NCBI GenBank assembly: GCA_030039895.1
Contig: JASHUR010000103.1
Location: forward strand, 1 to 11,935
Length of the DNA: 11,935 nucleotides
Reading direction: 5' to 3'
From: Acidobacteriaceae bacterium
GTDB lineage: Bacteria; Acidobacteriota; Terriglobia; Terriglobales; Acidobacteriaceae
Under the pieces are notes generated by a model. It had not been told where the DNA came from and searched no databases. It saw only the letters and a list, made by a program, of their open reading frames with translations. The translations under genes were made by a program, and so were the position numbers. Numbering within the stretch: position 1 is the first letter of the stretch; the number at the start of each line of letters is the position of its first letter. Of the stretch, positions 1 to 7,638 are shown piece after piece.

Positions 1-1
1 A

Positions 2-421
2 TCCCAGATGCAATCCACAAACAACGGGTATACCCTCAGCAAAAGCGGCACGTACCCGTCATATAATGACGAGTGCTCCCAGGCGGTCACCGCAGCGGGC
101 GGTACGATCGGTTCGAGCTGGACGCCTGACACATCTGGCTTTACGGCAGCCCGCGCCAGCATCTCGAGAGTCTATGCAATCGCCTATGGCTCGGAGACCG
201 GCGATTGTGCCAACGATACCATATCGCCGTGCCAGACGATGATGGAAATGGCCTCAAACTCGGGCTATTTTTACTCGGACGACAACCAAAGCGGGGTTGG
301 CAACGAGGCAACCTGCACCGGAACGGGTGCGACCACGAGTCTTGCGCAGATATTTACGGACATCGCGTCGGATTTCAGCAACTCCCGATTGATTCCTAAC
401 GCCGTCTTCGGAGGCACATGA
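2..421 (+). CDS. TadG-like / vWA pilus-assembly protein, C-terminal fragment
   Basis: The reading frame is open from the left edge, so only the last 140 codons are present and the real start lies outside the window. The product resembles the C-terminal part of acidobacterial TadE/TadG-type proteins with a von Willebrand A-like domain, which are envelope proteins tied to Flp/Tad pilus assembly. What is visible: a secreted-type composition rich in Ser, Thr, Gly, Asn and Tyr; four cysteines (in the segments DECSQ, GDCAND, SPCQTM and ATCTG) that could form disulfides; a core strand-like segment SRVYAIAYGSE typical of the vWA fold; then SGYFYSDDNQSG and a final helix with LAQIFTDIASDFSNSRLIPN, which is characteristic of this family as I remember it. 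No transmembrane segment is seen in this part; family members carry theirs at the N-terminus. It ends just before a terminator, so it is the last gene of its unit. The pilus role is inferred from family resemblance only. Confidence 0.6.
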   Translation, partial: SQMQSTNNGYTLSKSGTYPSYNDECSQAVTAAGGTIGSSWTPDTSGFTAARASISRVYAIAYGSETGDCANDTISPCQTMMEMASNSGYFYSDDNQSGVGNEATCTGTGATTSLAQIFTDIASDFSNSRLIPNAVFGGT

Positions 422-446
422 TCGACGGCTGAAGAGACACAAAGCA

Positions 447-488
447 GAAGGCCCGCGCCTGGAATCTCCGGTCGCGGGCTTTCTATTT
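447..488 (+). terminator. Rho-independent terminator after the TadG-like gene
   Basis: A perfect 7-bp stem, GCCCGCG at 451-457 pairing with CGCGGGC at 473-479, encloses a 15-base loop that can pair further at its base (CC with GG). It is followed by TTTCTATTT at 480-488. It sits 29 bases past the stop codon of the plus-strand gene. The left flank is A/G-rich, so it could also stop transcripts arriving from the minus-strand GH39 gene, although the U-tract is poorer in that direction. Apart from this hairpin, the gap 422-550 shows nothing else. Confidence 0.75.
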
Positions 489-550
489 GGTCGTGAACCT
501 CAATCCCGCATATCCGGACCCGCTTCTACTGCCCCGTGCTCGGTCCGCCG

Positions 551-2056
551 CTAATGTACCTCCACCACCGCCAGTCCCATGGGTGGAAGTGTCAGGGTGA
601 GCTTTCCATCATCCAGCCTGGTCACCTCCGGCGGTCCGGGCTCCGATGCCTGCTTGAGCGCGGCAATCTGCTTGGCTGTCGGATAACGCGGCTTGCCCAT
701 TTTGTCCCACGCGGCCAGCGTGTCGCCATGCTGTGCATCTGAGCGCTCAATGCTTACCTGCGCATCCGGCGCTACGCCCTTCAACTCCAGCGTGACCTGT
801 TTGTCGTTCCCCTGCGCATCCGGCTCTACAAGGTTCCATGCCGCAATTACCAACGCGCCGTCCTTACGTCGCGTCACCAGCACATTGTTCTCCGGTGCGG
901 CAATCCGCTCGTCGCCCAGCTCATGCAACATGGCAAAAGCATTGAAGGCAGACTTGGGAATTTCGTCTTCCGCAATCAATCCAAATCCGCCATAAAAAGG
1001 GGTCTTCACCGGGCCCTGCTCCTCAAACACATCGGAGAAGGTCCAGTACGACATCATCTTCGCCATGCCGTCGCACTGCCGGATCGTGTCCGCCAGCCAC
1101 GGCCCCATGTAGATTGAGTCGGTGATCTCCGACTGATTTGAATATGTCGCGTTGAATTCGCTCCAGATCAGCGGAATGTGCGGCCGCGCGGAGGCCAGAA
1201 TTTCTTCGTGGACCTTCTTCACCGCGGCGCAAACCATCTGGTGCGGAGCAATTGGACGGTCGTCGCCAAAGATGTTCTGCGATGTGTCATTCCCGTATGC
1301 GTGCGTCGAAACAAAATCCAGCGGCACATGGTTCTCTTGTGTGTGCGCGATCAGGTCGCCGACCCATGCCGCCTGTGCCGTTGCCGGCCCGCCCACGCGG
1401 ATGCGCGGACTCACCGCCTTCAACGCGCGCGCCGTGTTGTCGTACAGCTCAAAGTAGGTCTGCTGCTTTGGCTTTCCCGCCCAGAAGTCGATATTCGGCT
1501 CATTCCACACTTCGAAGTACCACTTCGAGACCTCATCTATTCCGTAGCGGTTTACCAGATTCCGTGCAAAGGCCGTAATCAGCGCATCCCATTTTGCGTA
1601 GCTCTTTGGCGGCGAGACAATCGGCTTGTACCAGAACCCCTGAGAATCCGGCTGCGCTGCCAGGGCCTTGGGCATAAAGCTGATCTCCACGTAGGGCCGC
1701 ACGCCGTTCTTCAGCAGCCCGTCATAGATCTGGTCAACGTAGGAGAAGTTATAGACCGGATTGCCCTGCGCATCCTCGCGGCATACTCCGTTCTCATCGT
1801 CCAGAATGGCGTGAAAACGTACATATCGGAAATCCGTAACCTTCTTTACCGCACGCAGATCATCGCGATAGTCCGCGCGCAACGACAGGTTGGCCCGCCC
1901 TGATCCGAACATCTGCTCCCAGAAGTGCGGCAGCGGCGTCGCCGCAGCATGTGCGTTAATTTCGATAGTCTCAGGTGTTGCCGGAGCGCTGCTTTGCTGC
2001 GCAAACCCGGTAGGAACAAGAAAAGCCATCAACAGCGCCAGCGTCATTCTGCGCAT
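551..2056 (-). CDS. Secreted glycoside hydrolase family 39 (beta-xylosidase-like)
   Basis: A 501-residue enzyme expected to cleave beta-xylosidic or related bonds in plant or microbial polysaccharides by a retaining mechanism, outside the cytoplasm. Residues 1-19 form a signal peptide (Arg-Arg start, hydrophobic core, GFA followed by QQ). The TIM-barrel part spans roughly 30-385. Within it, the motif VWNEPN places the probable acid/base at Glu186, and IWSEFN places the probable nucleophile at Glu300. The supporting segments SKWYFEVWNEPN and STHAYG (His252) are typical of GH39. The C-terminal part, about 388-501, is beta-rich and fits the accessory beta-sandwich of the clan. The ATG is chosen because GGGGAG lies 7 bases upstream. 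The gene lies 41 bases after the desaturase stop and is probably the last in that unit. The exact substrate is uncertain: GH39 also includes iduronidases and other specificities. Confidence 0.85.
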   Translation of the reverse strand: MRRMTLALLMAFLVPTGFAQQSSAPATPETIEINAHAAATPLPHFWEQMFGSGRANLSLRADYRDDLRAVKKVTDFRYVRFHAILDDENGVCREDAQGNPVYNFSYVDQIYDGLLKNGVRPYVEISFMPKALAAQPDSQGFWYKPIVSPPKSYAKWDALITAFARNLVNRYGIDEVSKWYFEVWNEPNIDFWAGKPKQQTYFELYDNTARALKAVSPRIRVGGPATAQAAWVGDLIAHTQENHVPLDFVSTHAYGNDTSQNIFGDDRPIAPHQMVCAAVKKVHEEILASARPHIPLIWSEFNATYSNQSEITDSIYMGPWLADTIRQCDGMAKMMSYWTFSDVFEEQGPVKTPFYGGFGLIAEDEIPKSAFNAFAMLHELGDERIAAPENNVLVTRRKDGALVIAAWNLVEPDAQGNDKQVTLELKGVAPDAQVSIERSDAQHGDTLAAWDKMGKPRYPTAKQIAALKQASEPGPPEVTRLDDGKLTLTLPPMGLAVVEVH

Positions 2057-2097
2057 AGGAAATCTCCCCTCAAGCAGGGAATCGATTCGGCGAAAGG

Positions 2098-3009
2098 CTA
2101 TCCGTGAAGTATGCGCGCCGGACCGGCCTCAGGCCCAACCACTTTGATGCGTCGCGCCAGGCCCATTAGACCCAGCATACGGATGCCCCAGTAATTAACG
2201 TCCAGCTCATACCAGGCCATGCCGTGGCTGCTTGAGACCGGATGCGCATGGTGGTTGTTGTGCCAGCCCTCGCCGCCTGTCAGCAGCGCCACCCACCAGG
2301 TATTGCGCGAGTCGTCCTTCGTCTCAAAACGCCGCGAGCCCCACATATGCGTCGCCGAATTCACCAGCCAGGTCGCATGCAGTCCCAGTGTGGCCCTTAA
2401 GAAGATGCCCCACAGCATCCACGACCATCCGCCGGCCAGGTACAGCCCCACACCCAGTACCACTGCCGGAACCCAGTGGTACTTGCTCAGCCATACATAA
2501 AATCGGTCGCGAGCAAGGTCCGGCGCGTAGCGCTTCAGCAGAACATTGCGGTTCCGCAGCGTTCCGAGCAGCAGCCAGCCCATATGCGACCACCACCCGC
2601 CGTCGCGCGGAGAGTGGGGATCGCCCTCGCGATCGGTGAGCTGGTGGTGCAGCCGATGCACGGCCACCCAATAAATCGGCCCGCCCTGCATCGCCAGAGT
2701 GCCGCATACCGCCATTGCATATTCCACCCAGCGCGAAGTCGCATAGCCGCGATGTGTCAGCAAACGGTGGTAGCACATCGCAATGCCCACGTTCTGCGCC
2801 GCCACCCATAGCGCTACGGCTATCGCCAGCGCCGTCCAGCTAAAGAAGAACAAAGCCGCCACCGCGCCAAGATGAAAAACGGTCAGCCAGATGACCAGGA
2901 CCCAGTTGAAATGCTTGGATCGGCCCTGAATCAGCGCCTGTGAGTCTGACTGAAGAGTTTCGATTGGAAGAGCGTCAGTTGCGTGTGCGGCTTCGGCCAG
3001 CAAGGGCAT
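2098..3009 (-). CDS. Membrane fatty-acid (acyl-CoA / acyl-lipid) desaturase
   Basis: An integral-membrane di-iron desaturase of the stearoyl-CoA delta-9 type, which introduces a cis double bond into a saturated acyl chain and so tunes membrane fluidity. From the ATG used here it has 303 residues, normal for bacterial members. All three histidine boxes are present: HRLLTH at 81-86, HRLHH at 118-122 and HNNHH at 250-254, plus the extra ligand His221 in NSATHMWG. Hydrophobic helices lie at about 35-58, 60-80, 92-117 and 180-210, with the boxes facing the cytoplasm. Start choice: the frame also runs back to a TTG at 3109-3111 inside the preceding PIN-TRAM gene, but the extra 34 residues have no family character. 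GGAG directly abuts the chosen ATG, so the ribosome site is poor and the start is uncertain. Electron donor and regiospecificity cannot be read from the sequence. Confidence 0.85.
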   Translation of the reverse strand: MPLLAEAAHATDALPIETLQSDSQALIQGRSKHFNWVLVIWLTVFHLGAVAALFFFSWTALAIAVALWVAAQNVGIAMCYHRLLTHRGYATSRWVEYAMAVCGTLAMQGGPIYWVAVHRLHHQLTDREGDPHSPRDGGWWSHMGWLLLGTLRNRNVLLKRYAPDLARDRFYVWLSKYHWVPAVVLGVGLYLAGGWSWMLWGIFLRATLGLHATWLVNSATHMWGSRRFETKDDSRNTWWVALLTGGEGWHNNHHAHPVSSSHGMAWYELDVNYWGIRMLGLMGLARRIKVVGPEAGPARILHG

Positions 3010-3088
3010 CTCCGAAAGGGGATTTTCATCCTCAACCCTAACTGAGGCTCGGCGAGCCAACTGTAAGATTTGAGTAATTTCACCGCAC

Positions 3089-4108
3089 TCAGGCGCGGTT
3101 CGATATCTCAATCCGTGCCGGCGGCTCTTCCATCTTGCCGAAAATCATCTTGCCCGAGGCTGTTTGCAGCACAGACGTGACGGCAATCTCGACTGACCGG
3201 CCGATCATGCGCCGCGCATGGTCCACAACCACCATGGTCCCGTCGTCCAGGTAGCCAACCCCCTGATTCATCTCCTTGCCCTCTTTCAGAATGGAGACGC
3301 TCATCTTCTCGCCCGGCAGAACCACCGGCTTGAGCGCGTTGGCCAGGTCGTTGATGTTCAGCACCGCGACTGTATGCAGATGCGCCACTTTGTTCAGATT
3401 AAAGTCGGTGGTCAAAATCTTGCCGCCCAGTTCCTTGGCCAGCTCAATCAGTTTCTGGTCGACTTCGCGGATGCCTGGGTAGTCGGCTTTGACAATCTGA
3501 ACGTCCAGCAGGTCATCCGATCGCATCCTCTGCAAAACATCCAGCCCCCGCCGCCCTCGCTGGCGTTTTGACCCATCCTGAGAATCCGCCACCATCTGCA
3601 GCTCGCGCAGTACAAACTCCGGAACCAGCAGTGGCCCTTCCAGAAATCCGGTGTCCGCCATGTCGGCAATCCGACCGTCAATAATGGAGCTGGTATCCAG
3701 AATCTTGGCCCCGTGCCTCGCCTGGCTGCGCTCTTGCGCAAACAGGTCTCCCATCGCGCTCAGGTTCAGCAGGTCGCCTTTGCTCGCCCCCACCACCAAC
3801 CCAATATAGGTCATCAGCAGCAGGATGAAGATCTCCAGCAAACTCAGCAGTCTGCCGCTGGGCAGGCTGTAGCGGAGTACCAGTGAAAACAGGAATGCCC
3901 CGAAGATTCCCAGAATGCTGCCGATTACCGCCCCCAACAACCGTTTCAGGCTCAGGGCACGCACCCGCAACTCGAACGCCAGTACCAACACGCCAGCCGT
4001 CGCACCTACAACGGCCGAAATCCAGGGTGAAAGTCCAAACGGGCGAAAAGAGTAGCAAACTATCGATAACAGCAAAATAAAGGCAAAACGGATAAGGATT
4101 AAATCCAT
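3089..4108 (-). CDS. Membrane-anchored PIN-TRAM domain protein (YacL-like)
   Basis: A 339-residue protein resembling Bacillus YacL and similar membrane PIN-TRAM proteins, putative membrane-bound ribonucleases of unknown physiological role. About four transmembrane helices occupy residues 4-20, 29-46, 58-80 and 87-107. The PIN nuclease domain follows, about 134-255, with the acidic residues expected of the active site: Asp138 in KILDTSSIIDG, Glu169 in VLRELQ, Asp217 in REVDQK and Asp235 in LTTDFNLN. A TRAM RNA-binding domain covers about 262-325, with VVLPGEKMSV and GVGYLDDGTMVVVD. A GTG at 4144 would add 12 residues, but the ATG at 4108 is preferred because a strong AGGAGG lies 12 bases upstream, between the two, and the helix begins right after this Met. 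It heads a unit with the desaturase and GH39 genes. In Firmicutes the relative neighbours differ, so context does not explain the role here. Confidence 0.88.
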   Translation of the reverse strand: MDLILIRFAFILLLSIVCYSFRPFGLSPWISAVVGATAGVLVLAFELRVRALSLKRLLGAVIGSILGIFGAFLFSLVLRYSLPSGRLLSLLEIFILLLMTYIGLVVGASKGDLLNLSAMGDLFAQERSQARHGAKILDTSSIIDGRIADMADTGFLEGPLLVPEFVLRELQMVADSQDGSKRQRGRRGLDVLQRMRSDDLLDVQIVKADYPGIREVDQKLIELAKELGGKILTTDFNLNKVAHLHTVAVLNINDLANALKPVVLPGEKMSVSILKEGKEMNQGVGYLDDGTMVVVDHARRMIGRSVEIAVTSVLQTASGKMIFGKMEEPPARIEISNRA

Positions 4109-4167
4109 AAATCCAACAGTCCTCCTCGCAAGAAACTTTCTCACGCCGGGGGAGAACCTTCACGCGG

Positions 4168-4197
4168 AGTATATCCCTCCACCCCCGCTCAAGGCAA
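4168..4197 (-). promoter_or_regulatory. Candidate sigma70-type promoter for the PIN-TRAM unit
   Basis: Read on the minus strand, TTGCCT (4192-4197) and TATACT (4168-4173) are separated by 18 bases. The -10 box matches five of six consensus bases and the -35 box four of six. Transcription would start near 4161, giving a leader of about 50 bases before the PIN-TRAM ATG. The -35 box overlaps the end of the sulfatase-fold gene, so this may be an internal promoter within a longer read-through unit. No clear terminator separates the two groups. Confidence 0.4.
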
Positions 4198-5745
4198 AAA
4201 AGCAATGCGAGAGGGGAGCGCAGTAGTTTTGGAATCAGTTTGTAGACTCGCCCAGCTTTTGAGCTCGTCCGTACTCAAGGAGTTCTTCAGTAATAACTCG
4301 ATCAGAGCGTGCTCTTTGATTGCCGGAAACGATTGCGAAATGACTTCGGGCGTCGTTTCGTTCGGGAAATGCACCATCAGCACTGGCCTGGGGTCAAATC
4401 TTCCGTCGGAAGCCTGCTGGTCCTCTTTGGTCCACATGGGGGAGGCGCGCCACAATCCCACGCGCCAGGAATGGTCAGAGCAGACGACAACAGTGGTTTT
4501 CGAGGCGAGTCTGGTCTGTCCAATCCACTCCATCAGCTGGGCTAGGGTTTTGTCGGTGAGGGCGAGATTATCGAGATAGCTGCCGTTTACGCCCAGCTTG
4601 CCGGTCTTGCGGTCATAAAAACCGCCAGGATGCGGCAGTGGCAGGTGGAGAAAAATGAATCCGATGCTTTCGTCGTCGATCAGTAGATGTGACCACTGCA
4701 TGAGCTCCACGTAGTCGGCAGAATGGATCTCTGCACTGGAGGGGGTACGGTATTTATGGCCCATGAGCTTCGATTCGGTGCGGACCAACGGTGCATTCAC
4801 GTTCCACCACAGGGACTTTCCTTGCAGGTAGTTTCCGGGAATTACGGAATGCAGTGACCAGGCGCACCAGTTGAGCCAGGGACCATAGGTGCGGCAATAG
4901 GGGTTATACCAGCCGGCGATCCCGGTGGACCATCCATTCTGCTGCGCGTCGGCGAAGATGGATTTGTCTGCTGGAAACGCCTGCCAGCCGTGTGCTGAAG
5001 CTTTGACGTAGAGGTTTCCGGACAGATCGCTGCGTTCGTCGACGATAGCATGGCCCCAGAGTAAGGACGGCACAACCAGCTCTGTGTAGAATCCTGTCGG
5101 ATTGATATCGGAGAACATTATGCTCCGGGAGCGGAACCGGTCAAGGGCCGGAAGAAACATCCCTGGCTGACGATGATCGAACGTCTGGTCCTGCGAGAGC
5201 TCGTCGAAGAGGATCCAGATGACACGCCGTTGCGGGATTTGCGCCGCGGATACCGGCCGCAGGAAGGAGCGAACATCATGCGGTTCCCTATGGATCGCCA
5301 TATAGACGAGTTGCGGCAGTATCCAGACAATGCAGACGCCGAGAAGAGCAAGAACCGCACGGCCCGCTTGAACCGCTCTTTGATAAAGCGCCTTTTGCCG
5401 GAGCCAGAGCGCGACTCCGGTGCCGAGACAGATCAGCGCGAGCCATACGGGCTTGATGAGGTGAACATTGATGTCCCCGAGCCAGACAAAGAAGGCCCAG
5501 GTCTGCGTGATGAGAATAGTGGCAACCACCGTCCAAGCAAGAGTGCGCCCTTTTGCGTCGAAGCGGTCCAGCAGCCAGAGCCCAATCGTGCAGACGAAGC
5601 ACATCATCACCACATCGATAGCCACGGCGCCGTATACGGTGTTCATCGGCAGGAGGCGGTGGTAGAGATCGACATGCACCGGAGAAAGATGCAGCCAGAA
5701 GTAGCGGAACATGAGCAGGATGCCCGCACCGCAGCCTTCGAGCAA
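4189..5745 (-). CDS. Membrane-anchored sulfatase / alkaline-phosphatase superfamily enzyme
   Basis: About 518 residues from a TTG start. An N-terminal membrane part with roughly four helices (about 40-59, 68-90, 95-115, 127-150) is followed by an extracytoplasmic hydrolase/transferase domain from about 172. Metal-ligand motifs of the superfamily are visible: Asp181 in WILFDELSQD, the HLPLPHP segment (His367, His372) and Asp424-His425 in VVVCSDHSW. Aligning TELVVPSLLWG by eye with the sulfatase signature CxPSRASLLTG puts Thr221 in the nucleophile position, so a phospho-transfer or phosphatase role is likelier than a formylglycine sulfatase. It is the last gene of the cluster with the methyltransferase and small membrane protein. 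The start is uncertain: the frame stays open to a stop at 5788-5790, the extra residues look coding, and GGAG at 5793-5796 lies 8 bases before an ATT (5782-5784) and 11 before a CTG. There is no upstream ATG; the first internal ATG, at 5712, would remove conserved-looking sequence. Substrate unknown. Confidence 0.75.
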   Translation of the reverse strand: MLEGCGAGILLMFRYFWLHLSPVHVDLYHRLLPMNTVYGAVAIDVVMMCFVCTIGLWLLDRFDAKGRTLAWTVVATILITQTWAFFVWLGDINVHLIKPVWLALICLGTGVALWLRQKALYQRAVQAGRAVLALLGVCIVWILPQLVYMAIHREPHDVRSFLRPVSAAQIPQRRVIWILFDELSQDQTFDHRQPGMFLPALDRFRSRSIMFSDINPTGFYTELVVPSLLWGHAIVDERSDLSGNLYVKASAHGWQAFPADKSIFADAQQNGWSTGIAGWYNPYCRTYGPWLNWCAWSLHSVIPGNYLQGKSLWWNVNAPLVRTESKLMGHKYRTPSSAEIHSADYVELMQWSHLLIDDESIGFIFLHLPLPHPGGFYDRKTGKLGVNGSYLDNLALTDKTLAQLMEWIGQTRLASKTTVVVCSDHSWRVGLWRASPMWTKEDQQASDGRFDPRPVLMVHFPNETTPEVISQSFPAIKEHALIELLLKNSLSTDELKSWASLQTDSKTTALPSRIAFLP

Positions 5746-5810
5746 AACCCGCAGCCGGCTTTCGCGAGGTTTAGAGGTCAGAATCGATCAAGCTCCAGTG
5801 AGGTGTTCTG

Positions 5811-7199
5811 TTATTGGGCTTTCAACAGGAAAAGCGTGCGTCCGTTTTCCAGACGCTCCTCTTCCACGATTGCAAAATGTTTCCGGGCAGCGAGGACAAA
5901 TGCAGCTCTGTCCAGATGCCCGTAGAGGTCGTCCCGTCCGCGCACCAATTCTTTGAAGCGCGGGTCGGTTGCTGGGATCCACTCCGTGATGGCCCACTGT
6001 GTTGTAAGCGCGCGCAGTAGCTCCACAACTTCGCTCAAGGGAATCTGGTCAGCGATCAGGAGGTGGTGCATAAGCCCAAGCATAAACACGCAGTCGAAGC
6101 GTTCCCTGGTGCGATCAAGCAGACTGAGCCATTCGCGATTCAGCCAACCGGTTGCCGGGCTGGGCCGAGCTGGATCAGCGATGAGCGGCTGAATATCGAG
6201 CTTCTGCTCTGCGGCAAAACTCCAGCTCCGCATGCTGGCTGCGACATCTGTATCCCAGCCGACCACGCGCGCGCCTGTTTCAGCGGCAATGCGTGAATAG
6301 ACGCCGGTGTTCGCGCCGAGATCCAGAACCCGCTGCGGGCGCGTCTTGAGCAGCGAATTGCGGACAAACGCCTGCTTTTGCTCGTGGTCCTTGCCTGAGT
6401 AATGGTCGGCCGTTTCTGAGTATCTACTCCATCGTGAATCGCGGTCCGCGGGCTTCAGCGCAGCTACTTTTGTGCGCAGCTTTTGCAAGTTGCGCCCCAG
6501 CACAGCCGCCGCGACTTCGGGCTTCTGTCGCAGCTTAGCTGTGGGGGCAGTGGCCATGGCCTGCCCGCGCCGTTCAAAAAGGTGAGGAAGTGTGACAAGA
6601 GAGCGGAAAGGCTCACGCCAGCGCTGCATCGGTCCCAGGTAAGGATATATGTCGGCGGGCTCATAGCCATCGCGCCGGATCAGGCTTGCGGTGAGAGGCC
6701 AGCCGAGATAGCGGTAGGCTAGCAGTGGTAGCAGAAAGGTGCGCACAAACTGCGCGTAGGCAAGCCATATCGGGCTCTCAGGATCACGCGCGTCAATCGA
6801 GAGTACATCGACGAGCACCGGCCGTGTTCCCTCGAACAGCACATTGAGCGGAGTGGCATCCTTCAGGACAAGGCCTTCCTTCAGCAGCCTTTCGCAGAGG
6901 TCGAGCGTAAGGTTGGCCGCTGCAATCCATGCGTTTGGCGTCCACTCCCACGGATACGACGAGAAGAAGATTCGCGGGTGCTCGAGAAAGACTTCGCTGG
7001 CCTCGGGGCTGTCCTGCTCAAGAGTGGCGACGAGGTGTCCTTGCTTGACCCATTCCTGCGCAAGCGGCGAGCGCAGAAAACGCAGAGCAGGTTGCGCCAG
7101 AGCCGCTCTTACGCGACGGCGAACCAGATCGCCTTCAATCCGGAGTGAACCTGCGGGGTCGCGGAACGTATCAATTGCGGCAGGAGCGCCTGGCATCAT
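5811..7199 (-). CDS. NoeA-like SAM-dependent methyltransferase with kinase-like N-terminal loop
   Basis: A 462-residue cytoplasmic protein in two parts. The C-terminal half (about 255-462) is a class I methyltransferase: motif I VLDLGANTGVYS at 291-302, the acidic cofactor residue in VVGWDTD (Asp316 or Asp318), and a motif IV-like FDCVFMLGLMHHLL at 368-381. The N-terminal half carries VLKDATPLNVLF at 111-122 and PVLVDVLSI at 127-135. These resemble the catalytic (D-x4-N) and DFG regions of kinase-like folds, and I recall the same LKDAS/TxxN...DTLS pattern in the rhizobial NoeA-like methyltransferase family. Its ATG overlaps the stop of the small membrane protein by four bases (ATGA), and no good ribosome site precedes it, so translation is probably coupled. 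A second ATG follows directly. The acceptor is unknown; neighbours suggest an envelope glycan or lipid. Confidence 0.78.
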   Translation of the reverse strand: MMPGAPAAIDTFRDPAGSLRIEGDLVRRRVRAALAQPALRFLRSPLAQEWVKQGHLVATLEQDSPEASEVFLEHPRIFFSSYPWEWTPNAWIAAANLTLDLCERLLKEGLVLKDATPLNVLFEGTRPVLVDVLSIDARDPESPIWLAYAQFVRTFLLPLLAYRYLGWPLTASLIRRDGYEPADIYPYLGPMQRWREPFRSLVTLPHLFERRGQAMATAPTAKLRQKPEVAAAVLGRNLQKLRTKVAALKPADRDSRWSRYSETADHYSGKDHEQKQAFVRNSLLKTRPQRVLDLGANTGVYSRIAAETGARVVGWDTDVAASMRSWSFAAEQKLDIQPLIADPARPSPATGWLNREWLSLLDRTRERFDCVFMLGLMHHLLIADQIPLSEVVELLRALTTQWAITEWIPATDPRFKELVRGRDDLYGHLDRAAFVLAARKHFAIVEEERLENGRTLFLLKAQ

Positions 7200-7474
7200 G
7201 CAGGCGGCCCGGATACGTCCTTGCTTACCGTCTCCTGTGCCGCGGCATCATTTTCCGTTTCGTCCAGCGTATGTTTGCCGATTCCCAGAAACTTGCGTAC
7301 TTTAGCGCGAAATGCAAACACCGCGCCAGCCAGCATGGAGCCACCCACCTGTAAGAAAAGCAATCCGGTGCCCGGATCACCATACGCATAGGCAGGCTTC
7401 GTAGCCACAACAAGTAAAACAGCCACCTGAATCAGGCCGTAGCTATACCATGCAAAACGTTTCCATCTCCGCAT
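7196..7474 (-). CDS. Small membrane protein with YGDPGTG motif
   Basis: A 92-residue protein of unknown function. Residues 8-29 form a hydrophobic helix ending in PAYA, which could be a membrane segment or a signal-peptide cleavage site. The motif YGDPGTG (31-37) follows, then a second hydrophobic helix (38-55), a basic stretch RAKVRKF, and a polar acidic tail (69-92). I recall similar short proteins, with a (D)PGTG motif between two helices, next to methyltransferases or sulfatase-fold enzymes in various bacteria, but cannot confirm a named family. The ATG at 7474 is preferred over the GTG at 7483 because AAGGTG lies 6 bases before the ATG. Its stop overlaps the methyltransferase start by four bases, so it is the first gene of the cluster and likely works with those two enzymes. 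Confidence 0.65.
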   Translation of the reverse strand: MRRWKRFAWYSYGLIQVAVLLVVATKPAYAYGDPGTGLLFLQVGGSMLAGAVFAFRAKVRKFLGIGKHTLDETENDAAAQETVSKDVSGPPA

Positions 7475-7483
7475 ACCGTGCAC

Positions 7484-7638
7484 CTTGGTGTGAAATACAC
7501 ATGAACTTCTTATGAAATGTCTATACCGTTCAATAAGCAGACGCGTATTCCGCGCTAAAAGTTGCCGTTTCTTCGCAGCCCGTCGGATACTTCCCTGAAG
7601 CTTGTAAAATAGACGGGTAACTACTTGGAAAAGGCTAC
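7484..7638. promoter_or_regulatory. Divergent intergenic promoter region
   Basis: This 155-base AT-richer gap separates the minus-strand cluster from the plus-strand unknown gene and must hold promoters for both. For the plus strand, TAAAAT (7605-7610, preceded by TG) is a plausible -10 box without a clear -35, giving a leader near 20 bases; GGAAAAGG at 7627-7634 is the ribosome site. For the minus strand, TTGAAC (7528-7533) and TAAGAA (7507-7512) are spaced by only 15 bases, so this pair is weak. No operator-like palindrome stands out. Confidence 0.4.

Noticed and set aside
1178..1903. A 241-codon plus-strand open frame opposite the GH39 gene
   Set aside because: Shadow of the GH39 frame. 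No ribosome site, Arg-rich composition, and no recognisable domain.
4141..4190. Possible terminator between the sulfatase-fold and PIN-TRAM genes
   Set aside because: Only a 4-bp GGAG/CTCC stem was found, without a U-tract. A promoter reading is better supported there.
5173..5925. A 250-codon plus-strand open frame across the sulfatase-fold and methyltransferase genes
   Set aside because: It spans two minus-strand genes with clear motifs and has an implausible, highly charged composition.
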